From JAJFJD01 sp965228425 (lineage in GTDB: Bacteria; Pseudomonadota; Alphaproteobacteria; UBA8366): a DNA stretch of 64,000 bases. Of this stretch, positions 8,570 through 23,500 are shown piece after piece; position 1 is the stretch's first letter; each line of letters opens with the position of its first letter. Made by a program: the position numbers and the translations under genes. Under the pieces are notes generated by a model. That model worked only from the letters and a program-made list of their open reading frames with translations, was not told the DNA's origin and made no database searches. Location of the stretch: positions 1,550,001 through 1,614,000 of the forward strand of contig OZ245815.1 of the NCBI GenBank assembly GCA_965228425.1, in the 5' to 3' direction.

Positions 8570-11500
8570 ATGAGCGATTCGACAAAACCCGACGATCCGT
8601 CGACAGAAGGAACAGCGCTATCCGAGTTGCTGATTCCTGAAACGTCGCCGTCCGATGAGCGCGAAGATCGACGGCATGGCACCGGCGAAGGGTCGCGCGG
8701 CGGCGATGAGGAATTGGAAAGAGGGCAATCGCTCGTCAACGTCCATCAGGGGTCGCGGGAAGAACCGGATCCGACAGCCGATGTGGTCGTCGATGCTACT
8801 GGCGCGGCACCGGCGGCGCAGGGATTAGAAGTTGACCCGGCCACCATCGGCTTTGCCGTCATCGTGCCGACATTGCCCGACGTTGGGCCGGGTGTTTCGG
8901 TCATCGTTCGGATTACGCAAGTACCAGACACACTTATTCTATCGGCGGGAACGGCAAAGGGCGGTGGGGTCGTTGAGTTGACACCGGATGAACTGCCGGG
9001 GCTTTTCGCATTGCCCGTAAATAGTTCGTCGGCGGCCGCACCTCAGCCATTCGGGGTGGAGATCGTACTCACGAATACGGAGACCGGTCAGCAGGAAATT
9101 ATTTCCAGCACGATCGGCGCTGTGCAGGACGGAGACGCGGCGGCGAACCAGGTGATGGATGGCGCCGCAAACGGCTCGGCGGTCGGCCTTACCGCAGTCG
9201 CGTTGGATCCGGACGCGGGGGATACCGTTACCTACAGTTTGACCGACGATGCCGGTGGACGTTTTGCGATCGACCCGAGCACGGGCGTCATTACCGTCGC
9301 CGACTCGTCCTTGCTTGATTCGAGCGTGACACCCAGCCACACGGTGACCATCGAAGCCACCAGCTCGGATGGTTCGTCATCCACCGAGACATTTACGATC
9401 AATGTCACAAACGGCGCACCGGTTGGGCCTGTCTCCGATAGCGACGGGACCGCCAATACGATCTCTGAGTCGGTTGCCAATGGCACCGCCGTCGGCTTGA
9501 CGGGTCTAGCGACGGATGCGGACGCCACCGATACCGTGACCTACTCGTTGACCAACAATGCGGGCGGGCGGTTTACGATCGATGCGAATACGGGTGTCGT
9601 GACGGTTGCCGATACGTCTCTCTTGGACTTCGAGACGGCGACGAGCCACACGGTCACGATCCAGGCGACGTCCACGGACGGGTCTACGTCGACCGAGACC
9701 TTCACGATCAATCTCACCGACGACACATCGGAAGCCGCGGTCGGCCCGGTGACGGACAGCGACGGCACGGCGAACACGATCAGCGAGAGTGTCTCCAACG
9801 GCACGGCGGTGGGACTGACGGGTCTGGCGACGGATGCGGATGCAACGGATACGGTGACCTACAGCCTGACGGACAACGCGGGCGGGCGGTTTGCGATCGA
9901 CACCAACACGGGTGTCGTGACGGTGGCCGACACGTCTCTCTTGGACTTCGAGACGGCGACCAGCCACACCGTGACGATCCAAGCGACCTCGACGGACGGG
10001 TCTACGTCGACGGAGACGTTCACGATCAATCTCACCGACGATACGTCGGAGGCGGCGGTCGGTCCGGTGACGGACAGCGACGGCACGGCGAACACGATCA
10101 GTGAGTCCGTTGCTAACGGTGCTGCGGTCGGCCTGACCGGTCTTGCGACGGACGCGGACGCGACGGACACGGTGACCTACTCGTTGACGGACAACGCGGG
10201 TGGCCGCTTCGCCATCGACGCCAATACCGGTGTCGTTACGGTTGCGGATACCTCGCTGCTCGACTTCGAGACGGCGACGAGCCACACGGTCACGATCCAG
10301 GCGACCTCGACCGATGGCTCGACCTCGACGGAAACCTTCACGATCAATCTGACGGATGACACGTCGGAAGCGGCGGTCGGTCCGGTCACGGACAGCGACG
10401 GGACGGCTAATACGATCTCTGAATCGGTTGCCAACGGCACGGCGGTGGGCCTGACCGGTCTGGCCACCGATGCGGACGCCACCGATACCGTGACCTACTC
10501 GTTGACGGACAACGCGGGCGGGCGGTTTGCGATCGACACCAACACGGGTGTCGTGACGGTGGCCGACACGTCTCTCTTGGACTTCGAGACGGCGACCAGC
10601 CACACCGTGACGATCCAAGCGACCTCGACGGACGGGTCTACGTCGACGGAGACGTTCACGATCAATCTCACCGACGATACGTCGGAAGCGGCGGTCGGTC
10701 CGGTCACGGACAGCGACGGCACGGCGAACACGATCTCCGAAAGTGTCGCGAATGGCGCCGCCGTTGGTTTGACAGGCCTGGCGACGGATGCGGATGCCAC
10801 GGACACGGTGACCTACTCGTTGACCGACAACGCGGGCGGGCGTTTCGCGATCGACGCGAATACGGGCGTCGTCACGGTCGCGGATACCTCGCTGCTCGAC
10901 TTCGAGACGGCGACGAGCCACACGGTGACGATCCAGGCCACGTCGACGGACGGGTCGACGTCGACCGAGACGTTCACGATCAACCTGACCGACGACACGT
11001 CGGAAGCCGCGGTCGGTCCGGTCACGGACAGCGACGGCACGGCGAATACGATCAGCGAGAGTGTCTCCAACGGCACGGCGGTGGGTCTTACCGGTCTGGC
11101 AACGGATGCGGATGCCACCGATACGGTAACCTACTCGTTGACCGATAATGCCGGCGGACGGTTTGCCATCGACGCGAATACGGGCGTGGTGACGGTCGCG
11201 GATACCTCGCTGCTCGATTACGAGACGGCCACGAGTCATACGGTGACGATCCAGGCGACGTCCACGGACGGATCCACCAGTACCCAGACATTTACGATCA
11301 ACCTGACCGACGATACGTCGGAAGCGGCGGTCGGACCGGTGACGGACAGCGACGGCACGGCGAACGCGATCAGTGAATCGGTTGCTAACGGTGCTGCCGT
11401 CGGCCTGACCGGTCTGGCGACGGATGCTGACGCGACCGATACTGTCACATACTCGTTGACCGACAACGCGGGCGGCCGGTTTGCGATCGACGCCAACACC

Positions 11501-14500
11501 GGCGTCGTCACTGTCGCGGATACCTCGCTGCTCGACTTCGAGACGGCGACGAGCCACACGGTCACGATCCAGGCGACGTCCACGGACGGGTCGACCTCGA
11601 CCGAGACGTTCACGATCAACCTGACCGACGATACGTCGGAGGCGGCGGTCGGACCGGTGACGGACAGCGACGGCACGGCGAACGCGATCAGTGAATCGGT
11701 TGCTAACGGTGCTGCCGTCGGCCTGACCGGTCTGGCGACGGATGCTGACGCGACCGATACTGTCACATACTCGTTGACCGACAACGCGGGCGGCCGGTTT
11801 GCCATCGACACCAACACGGGTGTCGTGACGGTTGCGGATACCTCGCTGCTCGACTTCGAGACGGCGACGAGCCACACGGTCACGATCCAGGCGACGTCCA
11901 CGGACGGGTCTACGTCGACCGAGACGTTCACGATCAACCTGACCGACGATACGTCGGAGGCGGCGGTCGGTCCGGTGACGGACAGCGACGGCACGGCGAA
12001 TACGATCAGCGAGAGTGTCTCCAACGGCACGGCGGTGGGCCTGACGGGTCTGGCGACGGACACGGATGCCACGGATACGGTGACCTACAGTCTGACGGAC
12101 AACGCGGGTGGCCGCTTCGCCATCGACGCCAATACCGGTGTCGTTACCGTCGCGGATACCTCGCTGCTCGACTTCGAGACGGCGACGAGCCACACGGTGA
12201 CGATCCAGGCGACCTCGACCGATGGCTCGACCTCGACGGAAACCTTCACGATCAATCTGACGGATGACACGTCGGAGGCCGCCGTTGGTCCGGTCACGGA
12301 CAGCGACGGCACGGCGAACACGATCTCCGAAAGTGTCGCGAATGGCGCCGCCGTTGGTTTGACAGGCCTGGCGACGGATGCGGATGCCACCGATACGGTC
12401 ACCTACAGTCTGACGGACAATGCGGGCGGCCGGTTTACGATCGATACCAATACCGGTGTGGTTACGGTTGCGGATACCTCGCTGCTCGACTTCGAGACGG
12501 CGACGAGCCACACGGTCACGATCCAGGCGACCTCGACCGATGGCTCGACCAGCACCGAGGCGTTCACGATCAACCTCACCGACGACACGTCGGAGGCGGC
12601 GGTCGGCCCGGTCACGGACAGCGACGGCACGGCGAACAGCGTCAGCGAACTTGCATTAAATGGTTCAGCTGTCGGTCTTACAGGTTTGGCGACGGATGCG
12701 GACGCCACCGATACGGTGACCTACTCGTTGACCGACAATGCGGGTGGGCGCTTCGCGATCGATGCGAATACGGGTGTAGTGACCGTTGCCGATACGTCGC
12801 TGCTCGACTTCGAGACGGCGACCAATCACACCGTGACGGTGCAGGCCACCTCGAGTGACGGGTCAACCAGCACCGAGACTTTCACGATTAACCTGACGGA
12901 TGCGAACGAAAACGGTGTCGGTCCGATTTCCGATGCCGATATCTCAGCGAATACTATTTCGGAGTCCGTTACAAACGGTGCGATTGTCGGTCTTACCGCT
13001 CTTGCTTCCGACCCCGACACTACCGATACGGTGACGTACAGCTTGGCGGATAACGCCGGCGGGCGATTTGCGATCGACGCGAATACTGGCGTCGTCACTG
13101 TCGCGGACACCTCGCTGCTCGACTACGAGACGGCGACCAGTCACACGGTGACGATCCAAGCCACGTCGACGGACGGATCCACGAGTACCGAGACCTTCAC
13201 GATCAATCTGACGGATGACACGTCGGAGGCGGCGGTCGGTCCGGTGACGGACAGCGACGGCACGGCGAACACGATCAGTGAAAGTGTCGCGAACGGCGCG
13301 GCGGTCGGCTTGACGGGTCTGGCAACGGATGCGGATGCGACCGATACAGTCACTTATTCGTTGACCAACAACGCCGGCGGGCGTTTCGCGATCGACAGCA
13401 ATACCGGCGTCGTGACCGTCGCGGACACCTCGCTGCTCGACTACGAGACGGCGACCAGTCACACGGTGACGATCCAAGCCACGTCGACGGACGGGTCCAC
13501 GAGTACCGAGACGTTCACGATCAATCTCACCGACGATACGTCGGAGGCAGCGGTGGGTCCGGTGACGGATAGCGACGGCACGGCGAACACGATCAGTGAA
13601 TCGGTTGCTAACGGTGCTGCCGTCGGCTTGACGGGTCTGGCAACGGATGCGGACGCCACCGATACCGTGACCTACTCGTTGACGGACAACGCGGGTGGCC
13701 GCTTCGCCATCGACGCCAACACCGGCGTCGTCACGGTCGCTGATACATCACTGCTCGACTACGAGACCGCGACCAGTCATACGGTGACGATCCAAGCCAC
13801 GTCGACGGACGGATCCACCAGTACCGAGACGTTCACGATCAATCTCACCGACGATACGTCGGAAGCGGCGGTCGGTCCGGTGACGGACAGCGACGGCACG
13901 GCGAATACGATCTCTGAATCGGTTGCCAACGGCACGGCGGTCGGCCTGACCGGCCTGGCGACGGACGCCGATGCCACGGACACAGTGACCTACAGCCTGA
14001 CGGATAATGCGGGCGGCCGGTTTACGATCAATGCCAACACGGGTGTCGTGACGGTAGCCGATACCTCGCTGCTCGACTACGAGACGGCGACCAGTCACAC
14101 CGTGACGGTCCAGGCCACGTCGACGGACGGATCCACCAGTACCGAGACATTTACGATTAACCTGACGGACGATACGTCGGAAGCGGCGGTCGGTCCGGTC
14201 ACGGACAGCGATGGCACCGCGAACACGATCTCTGAATCGGTTGCCAACGGTTCTGCCGTCGGTCTGACCGGCCTGGCCACCGATGCGGACGCCACCGATA
14301 CCGTGACCTACTCGTTGACGGACAACGCGGGTGGCCGCTTCGCCATCGACGCCAATACCGGTGTCGTTACGGTTGCGGATACCTCGCTGCTCGACTTCGA
14401 GACGGCGACGAGCCACACGGTCACGATCCAGGCGACGTCCACGGACGGGTCTACGTCGACCGAGACCTTCACGATCAATCTGACGGATGACACGTCGGAA

Positions 14501-17500
14501 GCGGCGGTCGGTCCGGTGACGGACAGCGACGGCACCGCCAACACGATCAGCGAGAGTGTGGCGAATGGTACGGCGGTGGGTCTTACCGGTCTGGCAACGG
14601 ATGCGGATGCCACCGATACGGTAACCTACTCGTTGACCGATAATGCCGGCGGACGGTTTGCCATCGACGCGAATACGGGCGTGGTAACGGTCGCGGATAC
14701 CTCGCTGCTCGATTACGAGACGGCCACGAGTCATACGGTGACGATCCAGGCGACGTCCACGGACGGATCCACCAGTACCCAGACATTTACGATCAACCTG
14801 ACCGACGATACGTCGGAAGCGGCGGTCGGACCGGTGACGGACAGCGACGGCACGGCGAACGCGATCAGTGAATCGGTTGCTAACGGTGCTGCCGTCGGCC
14901 TGACCGGTCTGGCGACGGATGCTGACGCGACCGATACTGTCACATACTCGTTGACCGACAACGCGGGCGGCCGGTTTGCGATCGACGCCAACACCGGCGT
15001 CGTCACTGTCGCGGATACCTCGCTGCTCGACTTCGAGACGGCGACGAGCCACACGGTCACGATCCAGGCGACGTCCACGGACGGGTCGACCTCGACCGAG
15101 ACGTTCACGATCAACCTGACCGACGATACGTCGGAGGCGGCAGTCGGTCCGGTCACGGACAGCGACGGCACGGCGAACACGATCAGTGAATCGGTTGCCA
15201 ACGGTTCTGCCGTCGGTCTGACGGGTCTGGCGACGGATGCTGACGCGACCGATACTGTCACATACTCGTTGACCGACAACGCGGGCGGCCGGTTTGCGAT
15301 CGACGCCAACACCGGCGTCGTCACTGTCGCGGATACCTCGCTGCTCGACTTCGAGACGGCGACGAGCCACACGGTCACGATCCAGGCGACGTCCACGGAC
15401 GGGTCTACGTCGACCGAGACGTTCACGATCAACCTGACCGACGATACGTCGGAGGCGGCAGTCGGTCCGGTGACGGACAGCGACGGCACCGCCAACACGA
15501 TCAGTGAAAGTGTCGCGAACGGCGCGGCGGTCGGCTTGACGGGTCTGGCAACGGATGCGGATGCGACCGATACAGTCACTTATTCGTTGACCAACAACGC
15601 CGGCGGGCGCTTCGCCATCGATGCGAATACGGGTGTCGTGACCGTCGCCGACACTTCGCTGCTCGACTACGAGACGGCGACCAGCCACACGGTGACGATC
15701 CAAGCCACGTCGACGGACGGGTCCACGAGTACCGAGACGTTCACGATCAATCTGACGGATGACACGTCGGAGGCGGCGGTCGGTCCGGTCACGGACAGCG
15801 ACGGCACGGCGAACACGATCTCCGAAAGTGTCGCGAATGGCGCCGCCGTTGGTTTGACAGGCCTGGCGACGGATGCGGATGCCACCGATACGGTCACCTA
15901 CAGTCTGACGGACAATGCGGGCGGCCGGTTTACGATCGATACCAATACCGGTGTGGTTACGGTTGCGGATACCTCGCTGCTCGACTTCGAGACGGCGACC
16001 AGTCACACGGTGACGATCCAGGCGACCTCGACCGATGGCTCGACGTCGACGGAGACCTTTACGATCAATCTCACCGACGACACGTCGGAGGCCGCCGTTG
16101 GGCCGGTGACGGACAGCGACGGGACCGCCAATACGATCTCCGAGAGTGTCGCGAACGGTGCGGCGGTCGGCCTGACGGGTCTGGCGACGGACACGGATGC
16201 CACGGATACGGTGACCTACAGTCTGACGGACAACGTGGGCGGGCGGTTTGCGATCGACACCAACACGGGTGTCGTGACGGTAGCGGACACCTCGCTGCTC
16301 GACTACGAGACGGCGACGAACCACACGGTCACGATCCAGGCGACCTCGACGGACGGGTCCACGTCGACCGAGACCTTCACGATCAATCTGACGGATGACA
16401 CGTCGGAAGCGGCGGTCGGTCCGGTGACGGACAGCGACGGCACCGCCAACACGATCAGCGAGAGTGTGGCGAATGGTACGGCGGTGGGCCTGACGGGTCT
16501 GGCGACGGATGCTGACGCGACCGATACTGTCACATACTCGTTGACCGACAACGCGGGCGGCCGCTTCGCCATCGACGCGAATACGGGCGTGGTTACCGTC
16601 GCGGATACCTCGCTGCTCGACTTCGAGACGGCCACGAGTCATACGGTGACAATCCAAGCCACGTCGACGGACGGGTCGACGTCGACCGAGACGTTCACGA
16701 TCAACCTTACCGACGATACGTCGGAAGCCGCGGTTGGCCCGGTCACCGATAGTGACGGGACCGCCAATACGATCAGCGAGAGTGTGGCGAACGGTACGGC
16801 GGTTGGCCTGACCGGCCTGGCGACTGATGCGGATGCCACGGACACGGTGACCTACTCGTTGACCGACAACGCGGGCGGCCGGTTTGCCATCGATACTAAC
16901 ACGGGTGTCGTGACCGTCGCCGACACGTCTCTCTTGGACTTCGAGACGGCGACGAGCCACACGGTGACGATCCAAGCGACGTCCACGGACGGATCCACCA
17001 GCACCGAGACGTTCATAATCAACCTCACCGACGATACGTCGGAAGCCGCCGTTGGCCCTGTCACGGACAGCGACGGGACCGCCAATACGATCTCCGAAAG
17101 TCTCGCGAATGGCGCCGCCGTTGGTTTGACAGGCCTGGCGACGGACGCGGATGCCACCGATACCGTGACCTACTCGTTGACGGACAACGCGGGTGGCCGC
17201 TTCGCCATCGACGCCAACACCGGCGTTGTGACCGTCGCGGATACGTCGTTGCTCGACTACGAGACGGCGACCAGCCACACGGTGACGATCCAGGCGACCT
17301 CGACCGACGGGTCCACGAGCACCGAGACCTTCACGATCAACCTCACCGATGACACGTCGGAAGCCGCCGTTGGGCCGGTGACGGACAGCGACGGCACGGC
17401 GAACACGATCAGTGAGTCCGTTGCTAACGGTGCTGCGGTCGGCCTGACCGGTCTTGCGACGGACGCGGACGCGACGGACACGGTGACCTACTCGTTGACC

Positions 17501-20500
17501 GACAACGCGGGCGGGCGGTTTGCCATCGATACCAATACTGGCGTTGCGACCGTCGCCGACACGTCGCTCTTGGATTACGAGACGGCGACCAGTCACACGG
17601 TGACGATCCAGGCGACGTCGACGGACGGGTCTACGTCGACGGAGACCTTCACGATCAACCTGACGGACGATACATCGGAAGCAGCGGTTGGCCCGGTCAC
17701 GGACAGCGACGGCACGGCGAATACGATCAGCGAGAGTGTCTCCAACGGCACGGCGGTGGGCCTGACCGGCCTGGCCACCGATGCGGACGCCACGGATACG
17801 GTCACCTATAGCTTGACGGACAATGCGGGCGGCCGGTTTGCCATCGACACGAATACGGGTGTCGTGACCGTCGCGGATACCTCGCTGCTGGATTACGAGA
17901 CGGCCACGAGTCATACGGTGACAATCCAAGCCACGTCGACGGACGGGTCGACGTCGACCGAGACGTTCACGATCAACCTTACCGACGATACGTCGGAAGC
18001 CGCCGTTGGGCCGGTCACGGACAGCGACGGCACGGCGAACACGATCTCCGAAAGTGTCGCGAATGGCGCCGCCGTCGGTCTGACCGGTCTGGCAACGGAT
18101 GCGGACGCCACGGATACGGTGACCTACTCGTTGACGGACAACGCGGGTGGCCGCTTCGCCATCGACGCGAATACGGGCGTTGTTACCGTCGCGGATACGT
18201 CTCTGCTCGACTTCGAGACGGCGACCAGTCACACGGTGACGATCCAGGCGACCTCGACCGATGGCTCGACCTCGACGGAGACATTTACGATCAATCTCAC
18301 CGACGATACGTCGGAGGCGGCGGTCGGTCCGGTGACGGACAGCGACGGCACGGCGAACACGATCAGTGAGTCCGTTGCTAACGGTGCTGCGGTCGGCCTG
18401 ACCGGTCTTGCGACGGACGCGGACGCGACGGACACGGTGACCTACTCGTTGACCGACAACGCGGGCGGGCGGTTTGCCATCGATACCAATACTGGCGTTG
18501 TGACCGTCGCCGACACGTCGCTCTTGGATTACGAGACGGCGACGAGCCACACGGTGACGATCCAGGCGACGTCCACGGACGGGTCGACCAGCACCGAGAC
18601 CTTCACGATCAATCTGACGGATGACACGTCGGAGGCCGCCGTTGGTCCGGTGACGGACAGCGACGGCACCGCCAACACGATCAGTGAGTCCGTTGCTAAC
18701 GGTGCTGCGGTCGGCTTGACGGGTCTGGCAACGGATGCGGATGCGACCGATACAGTCACTTATTCGTTGACCAATAACGCCGGCGGGCGTTTCGCGATCG
18801 ACGCGAATACGGGCGTCGTCACGGTCGCGGATACCTCGCTGCTCGACTTCGAGACGGCGACCAGCCACACGGTGACGATCCAGGCCACGTCGACGGACGG
18901 GTCGACGTCGACCGAGACGTTTACGATCAATCTCACCGACGATACGTCGGAAGCGGCGGTCGGTCCGGTGACGGACAGCGATGGCACCGCGAACACGATC
19001 TCTGAATCGGTTGCCAACGGCACGGCGGTCGGCCTGACGGGTCTGGCGACGGATGCTGACGCGACCGATACTGTCACATACTCGTTGACCGACAACGCGG
19101 GCGGCCGGTTTGCGATCGACGCCAACACCGGCGTCGTCACTGTCGCGGATACATCACTGCTCGACTTCGAGACGGCGACCAGTCACACCGTGACGGTCCA
19201 GGCGACGTCGACGGACGGCTCGACCAGCACCGAGACGTTCACGATCAATCTCACCGACGATACGTCGGAAGCCGCCGTTGGCCCTGTCACGGACAGCGAT
19301 GGCACGGCGAACACGATTAGCGAGAGTGTCGCCAACGGCACCGCCGTCGGCCTGACGGGTCTGGCGACGGACGCGGATGCCACGGATACGGTGACCTACA
19401 GTCTGACGGACAACGCGGGCGGGCGCTTTGCGATCGACACGAATACGGGTGTCGTGACGGTGGCCGACACGTCTCTCTTGGACTTCGAGACGGCGACGAG
19501 CCACACCGTGACGATCCAGGCGACGTCGACGGACGGGTCTACGTCGACGGAGACCTTCACGATCAACCTGACGGACGATACGTCGGAAGCCGCCGTTGGC
19601 CCTGTCACGGACAGCGATGGCACGGCGAACACGATTAGCGAGTCGGTTGCGAATGGCGCCGCCGTCGGCCTGACGGGTCTGGCGACGGACGCGGATGCCA
19701 CGGACACGGTGACCTACTCGTTGACCGACAACGCGGGCGGCCGGTTTGCCATCGATACTAACACGGGTGTCGTGACCGTCGCCGACACGTCGCTGCTCGA
19801 TTACGAAACGGCGACGAGCCACACGGTGACGATCCAGGCGACCTCGACCGATGGCTCGACCTCGACGGAAACCTTCACGATCAATCTGACGGATGACACG
19901 TCGGAAGCGGCGGTCGGTCCGGTGACGGATAGCGACGGGACCGCGAATACGATCAGCGAGAGTGTCGCCAACGGTACGGCGGTGGGTCTGACCGGCCTGG
20001 CGACCGATGCCGATGCAACGGACACGGTGACCTACAGCCTGACGGATAATGCGGGCGGCCGGTTTACGATCGACACGAATACGGGCGTTGTTACCGTCGC
20101 GGATACCTCGCTGCTCGACTTCGAGACGGCGACGAGCCACACGGTGACGATCCAGGCGACGTCGACCGATGGCTCGACCTCGACGGAAACCTTCACGATC
20201 AATCTGACGGATGACACGTCGGAGGCCGCCGTTGGTCCGGTGACGGACAGCGACGGCACGGCGAATACGATCAGCGAGAGTGTCTCCAACGGCACGGCGG
20301 TGGGCCTGACCGGCCTGGCCACGGATGCGGATGCCACGGATACGGTCACCTACAGCCTGACGGACAACGCGGGCGGGCGCTTTGCGATCGATGCGAATAC
20401 GGGTGTCGTGACGGTGGCCGATACGTCTCTCTTGGACTTCGAGACGGCGACCAGCCACACGGTGACGATCCAGGCGACCTCGACCGATGGCTCGACCTCG

Positions 20501-23500
20501 ACGGAGACGTTCACGATCAACCTCACCGACGATACGTCGGAAGCCGCCGTTGGTCCGGTGACGGACAGCGACGGCACGGCGAACACGATTAGCGAGTCGG
20601 TTGCCAATGGCACGGCGGTGGGACTGACGGGTCTGGCGACCGATGCGGACGCCACCGACACGGTCACATATAGTCTGACCGATAATGCGGGCGGGCGTTT
20701 CGCGATCGACGCGAATACGGGCGTTGTGACCGTCGCGGATACGTCGCTGTTGGATTACGAGACGGCCACGAGTCATACGGTGACGATCCAGGCGACGTCT
20801 ACGGACGGGTCGACCAGCACCGAGACCTTCACGATCAATCTGACCGACGATACGTCGGAAGCGGCGGTCGGACCGGTGACGGACAGCGACGGCACGGCGA
20901 ACGCGATCTCCGAGAGTGTCGCCAACGGCACGGCGGTCGGCCTGACGGGTCTGGCGACGGATGCGGATGCGACGGACACGGTGACTTACAGCCTGACGGA
21001 CAATGCGGGCGGGCGGTTTGCCATCGATGCGAATACGGGTGTCGTGACGGTTGCCGATACGTCTCTCTTGGACTTCGAGACGGCGACGAGCCACACGGTC
21101 ACGATCCAGGCGACGTCCACGGACGGGTCTACGTCGACCGAGACCTTCACGATCAATCTCACCGACGACACATCGGAAGCCGCGGTCGGCCCGGTGACGG
21201 ACAGCGACGGCACGGCGAACACGATCAGCGAGAGTGTCTCCAACGGCACGGCGGTGGGACTGACGGGTCTGGCGACGGATGCGGATGCGACGGACACGGT
21301 GACTTACAGCCTGACGGACAACGCGGGCGGGCGCTTTGCGATCGATGCGAATACGGGTGTTGTGACGGTGGCCGACACGTCTCTCTTGGACTTCGAGACG
21401 GCGACCAGTCACACGGTGACGATCCAGGCGACGTCGACGGACGGGTCGACCTCGACTGAGACCTTCACGATCAATCTGACCGACGATACGTCGGAAGCGG
21501 CGGTCGGTCCGGTCACGGACAGCGACGGCACGGCGAATACGATCAGCGAGAGTGTGGCGAATGGTACAGCGGTCGGCCTGACGGGTCTGGCGACGGACGC
21601 GGATGCCACGGATACGGTGACCTACTCGTTGACCGACAGCGCGGGCGGCCGGTTTGCCATCGACACGAATACGGGTGTGGTGACGGTGGCCGACACGTCT
21701 CTCTTGGACTTCGAGACGGCGACCAACCACACGGTCACGATCCAGGCGACCTCGACCGACGGGTCGACCTCGACTGAGACCTTCACGATCGACCTCGAGA
21801 ACGTCCTCGAGGCGCCGACCATGACCACGTCCGACAGTACTGGTAACGAGGACACGGCGATTGCCCTCGATATCCAGCCGACATTCTTGGACGGTGGTGC
21901 GACGCACACTGTGACGATTACTGGTGTGCCGACCGGTGCAACCTTGTCGGCGGGCTCGGATCAGGGTGGCGGTACGTGGACTTTGACTCCAGCACAGTTG
22001 ACGGGCCTTTCCGTCACGCCGCCGAATGACAGCGATGTCGATTTCCAGCTCAATGTCACGATTACCTCCGACGACGGCAGCGGCACTCTGAGCAACACGC
22101 CGCAGACTATCAACGTCACCGTCGATCCAGTGGCCGATGCGCCGACGTTGAGCGTCACCGATCCGGCGAGCGGCACCGAGGACGGTTCCGTGGCGATCAC
22201 CTTCCCGTCCTCGATCACGAGTCTGTCCGGCATGCCGGACTTCAGCGTTACGGTCTCCGGCGTGCCCTCGGGCGCGACGCTCAATGTGGGGACGGCGAAC
22301 AGCGACGGCACTTGGACTTTGGCGGCCGACCAATTGAGCGATGTCTATGTGACGCCGCCGGCGGGGTCGGATACGAGTTTCCAGTTGACATTCGATGCAT
22401 CGGCGAACTCATCGCAGACGCTGATCGACACTGGTTTCGATTCGAATGCCGATGGGTTCGCCTACGCCGATGACACGTTCCGCAGCTCGAGTGAGCCGGT
22501 CTATGCCGATGGCGCCTACGATTCGAGTGGCGGAAACACCGGCGGCGGGCTGACCGTCGACCTGGGCGGTGTAAACAACACGGACATCACGGATATGTCC
22601 GGTGGTTGGCAGACGACGTTCAATGTCTCCAGTACGAGCAGCGGTACGTTGACCTTCCGGTATCGTATGAACATGGATAGTTCATATGAATCGGACGAGT
22701 TCAGTCAGGTATTGGTTGGAATCGATGGATCACTCATCGGGACGGGCGGCAACGATTATATTGCGCAATTGAACGGCGGTGGCGATACCGGTTGGCAACA
22801 GGTGACTATCGACGTTGGTTCGCTGTCGCCGGGCAGCCATACCCTCACCCTTGGCGGCTACAACAATAAGAAGACCACGACCAGCGAAGATACGCAGATA
22901 CAGTTCGATGATGTTCAGTTAACCACCAGCGGCACGTCGCAGGTGAGCGAGACATTCGATGTATCGCCGGATTGGGTCGACTTGAATATCTCCGCATCGC
23001 TGAACGATCTGGACGGATCGGAATCGCTAGCGATCACAATTAGTAACGTGCCGACCGGCTCGACATTGTCGGCTGGCACGGATAATGGCGATGGCTCTTG
23101 GTCCTTGGCGCCAGGCGACCTGACCGGTCTGAAAATGTTCCCGCCTGCCAATTATTCCGGCACCGTGCAGCTTACGGTAACGGCGACCAGCACCGACGGC
23201 ACGGACACGAACAGCGTTGCCGATACGATCGACGTGAATGTCGGTGCGGTGGCGGATATTCCGACACTGACACTGACCGACCGGGACACCAGTACGCAGC
23301 AGTTCCAGAGCACTTTCGAAACCGGCGGATCAACTTCCTTCGTCAATGGGACGGTCGACGGTTGGAGCCCCGGCGCGAGCAACCAAATCGAACTGTGGCA
23401 TGAGGACGACCAACCGGGCGTTGCTTCCGATGGCGATCAGTTTATCGAGATCAACTTTGAAGGCAACGGGACGTTCCCGGATGCGGGAGTTGTGGAGCGA

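Noticed and set aside
12420..12659. Plus-strand alternate frames inside the repeat array
   Set aside because: Pure codon-frame shadows of the adhesin (Arg/Ser-rich).
9116..21796. Repeat array considered as CRISPR
   Set aside because: Units are 318 bp, protein coding and without unique spacers.
9506..22333. Very long minus-strand reading frames of 1001, 1706 and 1059 codons
   Set aside because: They are antisense shadows of the tandem repeat and consist of a highly biased Arg/Asp/Gly repeat; their length follows from the 318-bp period being divisible by three, and they lack ribosome sites.
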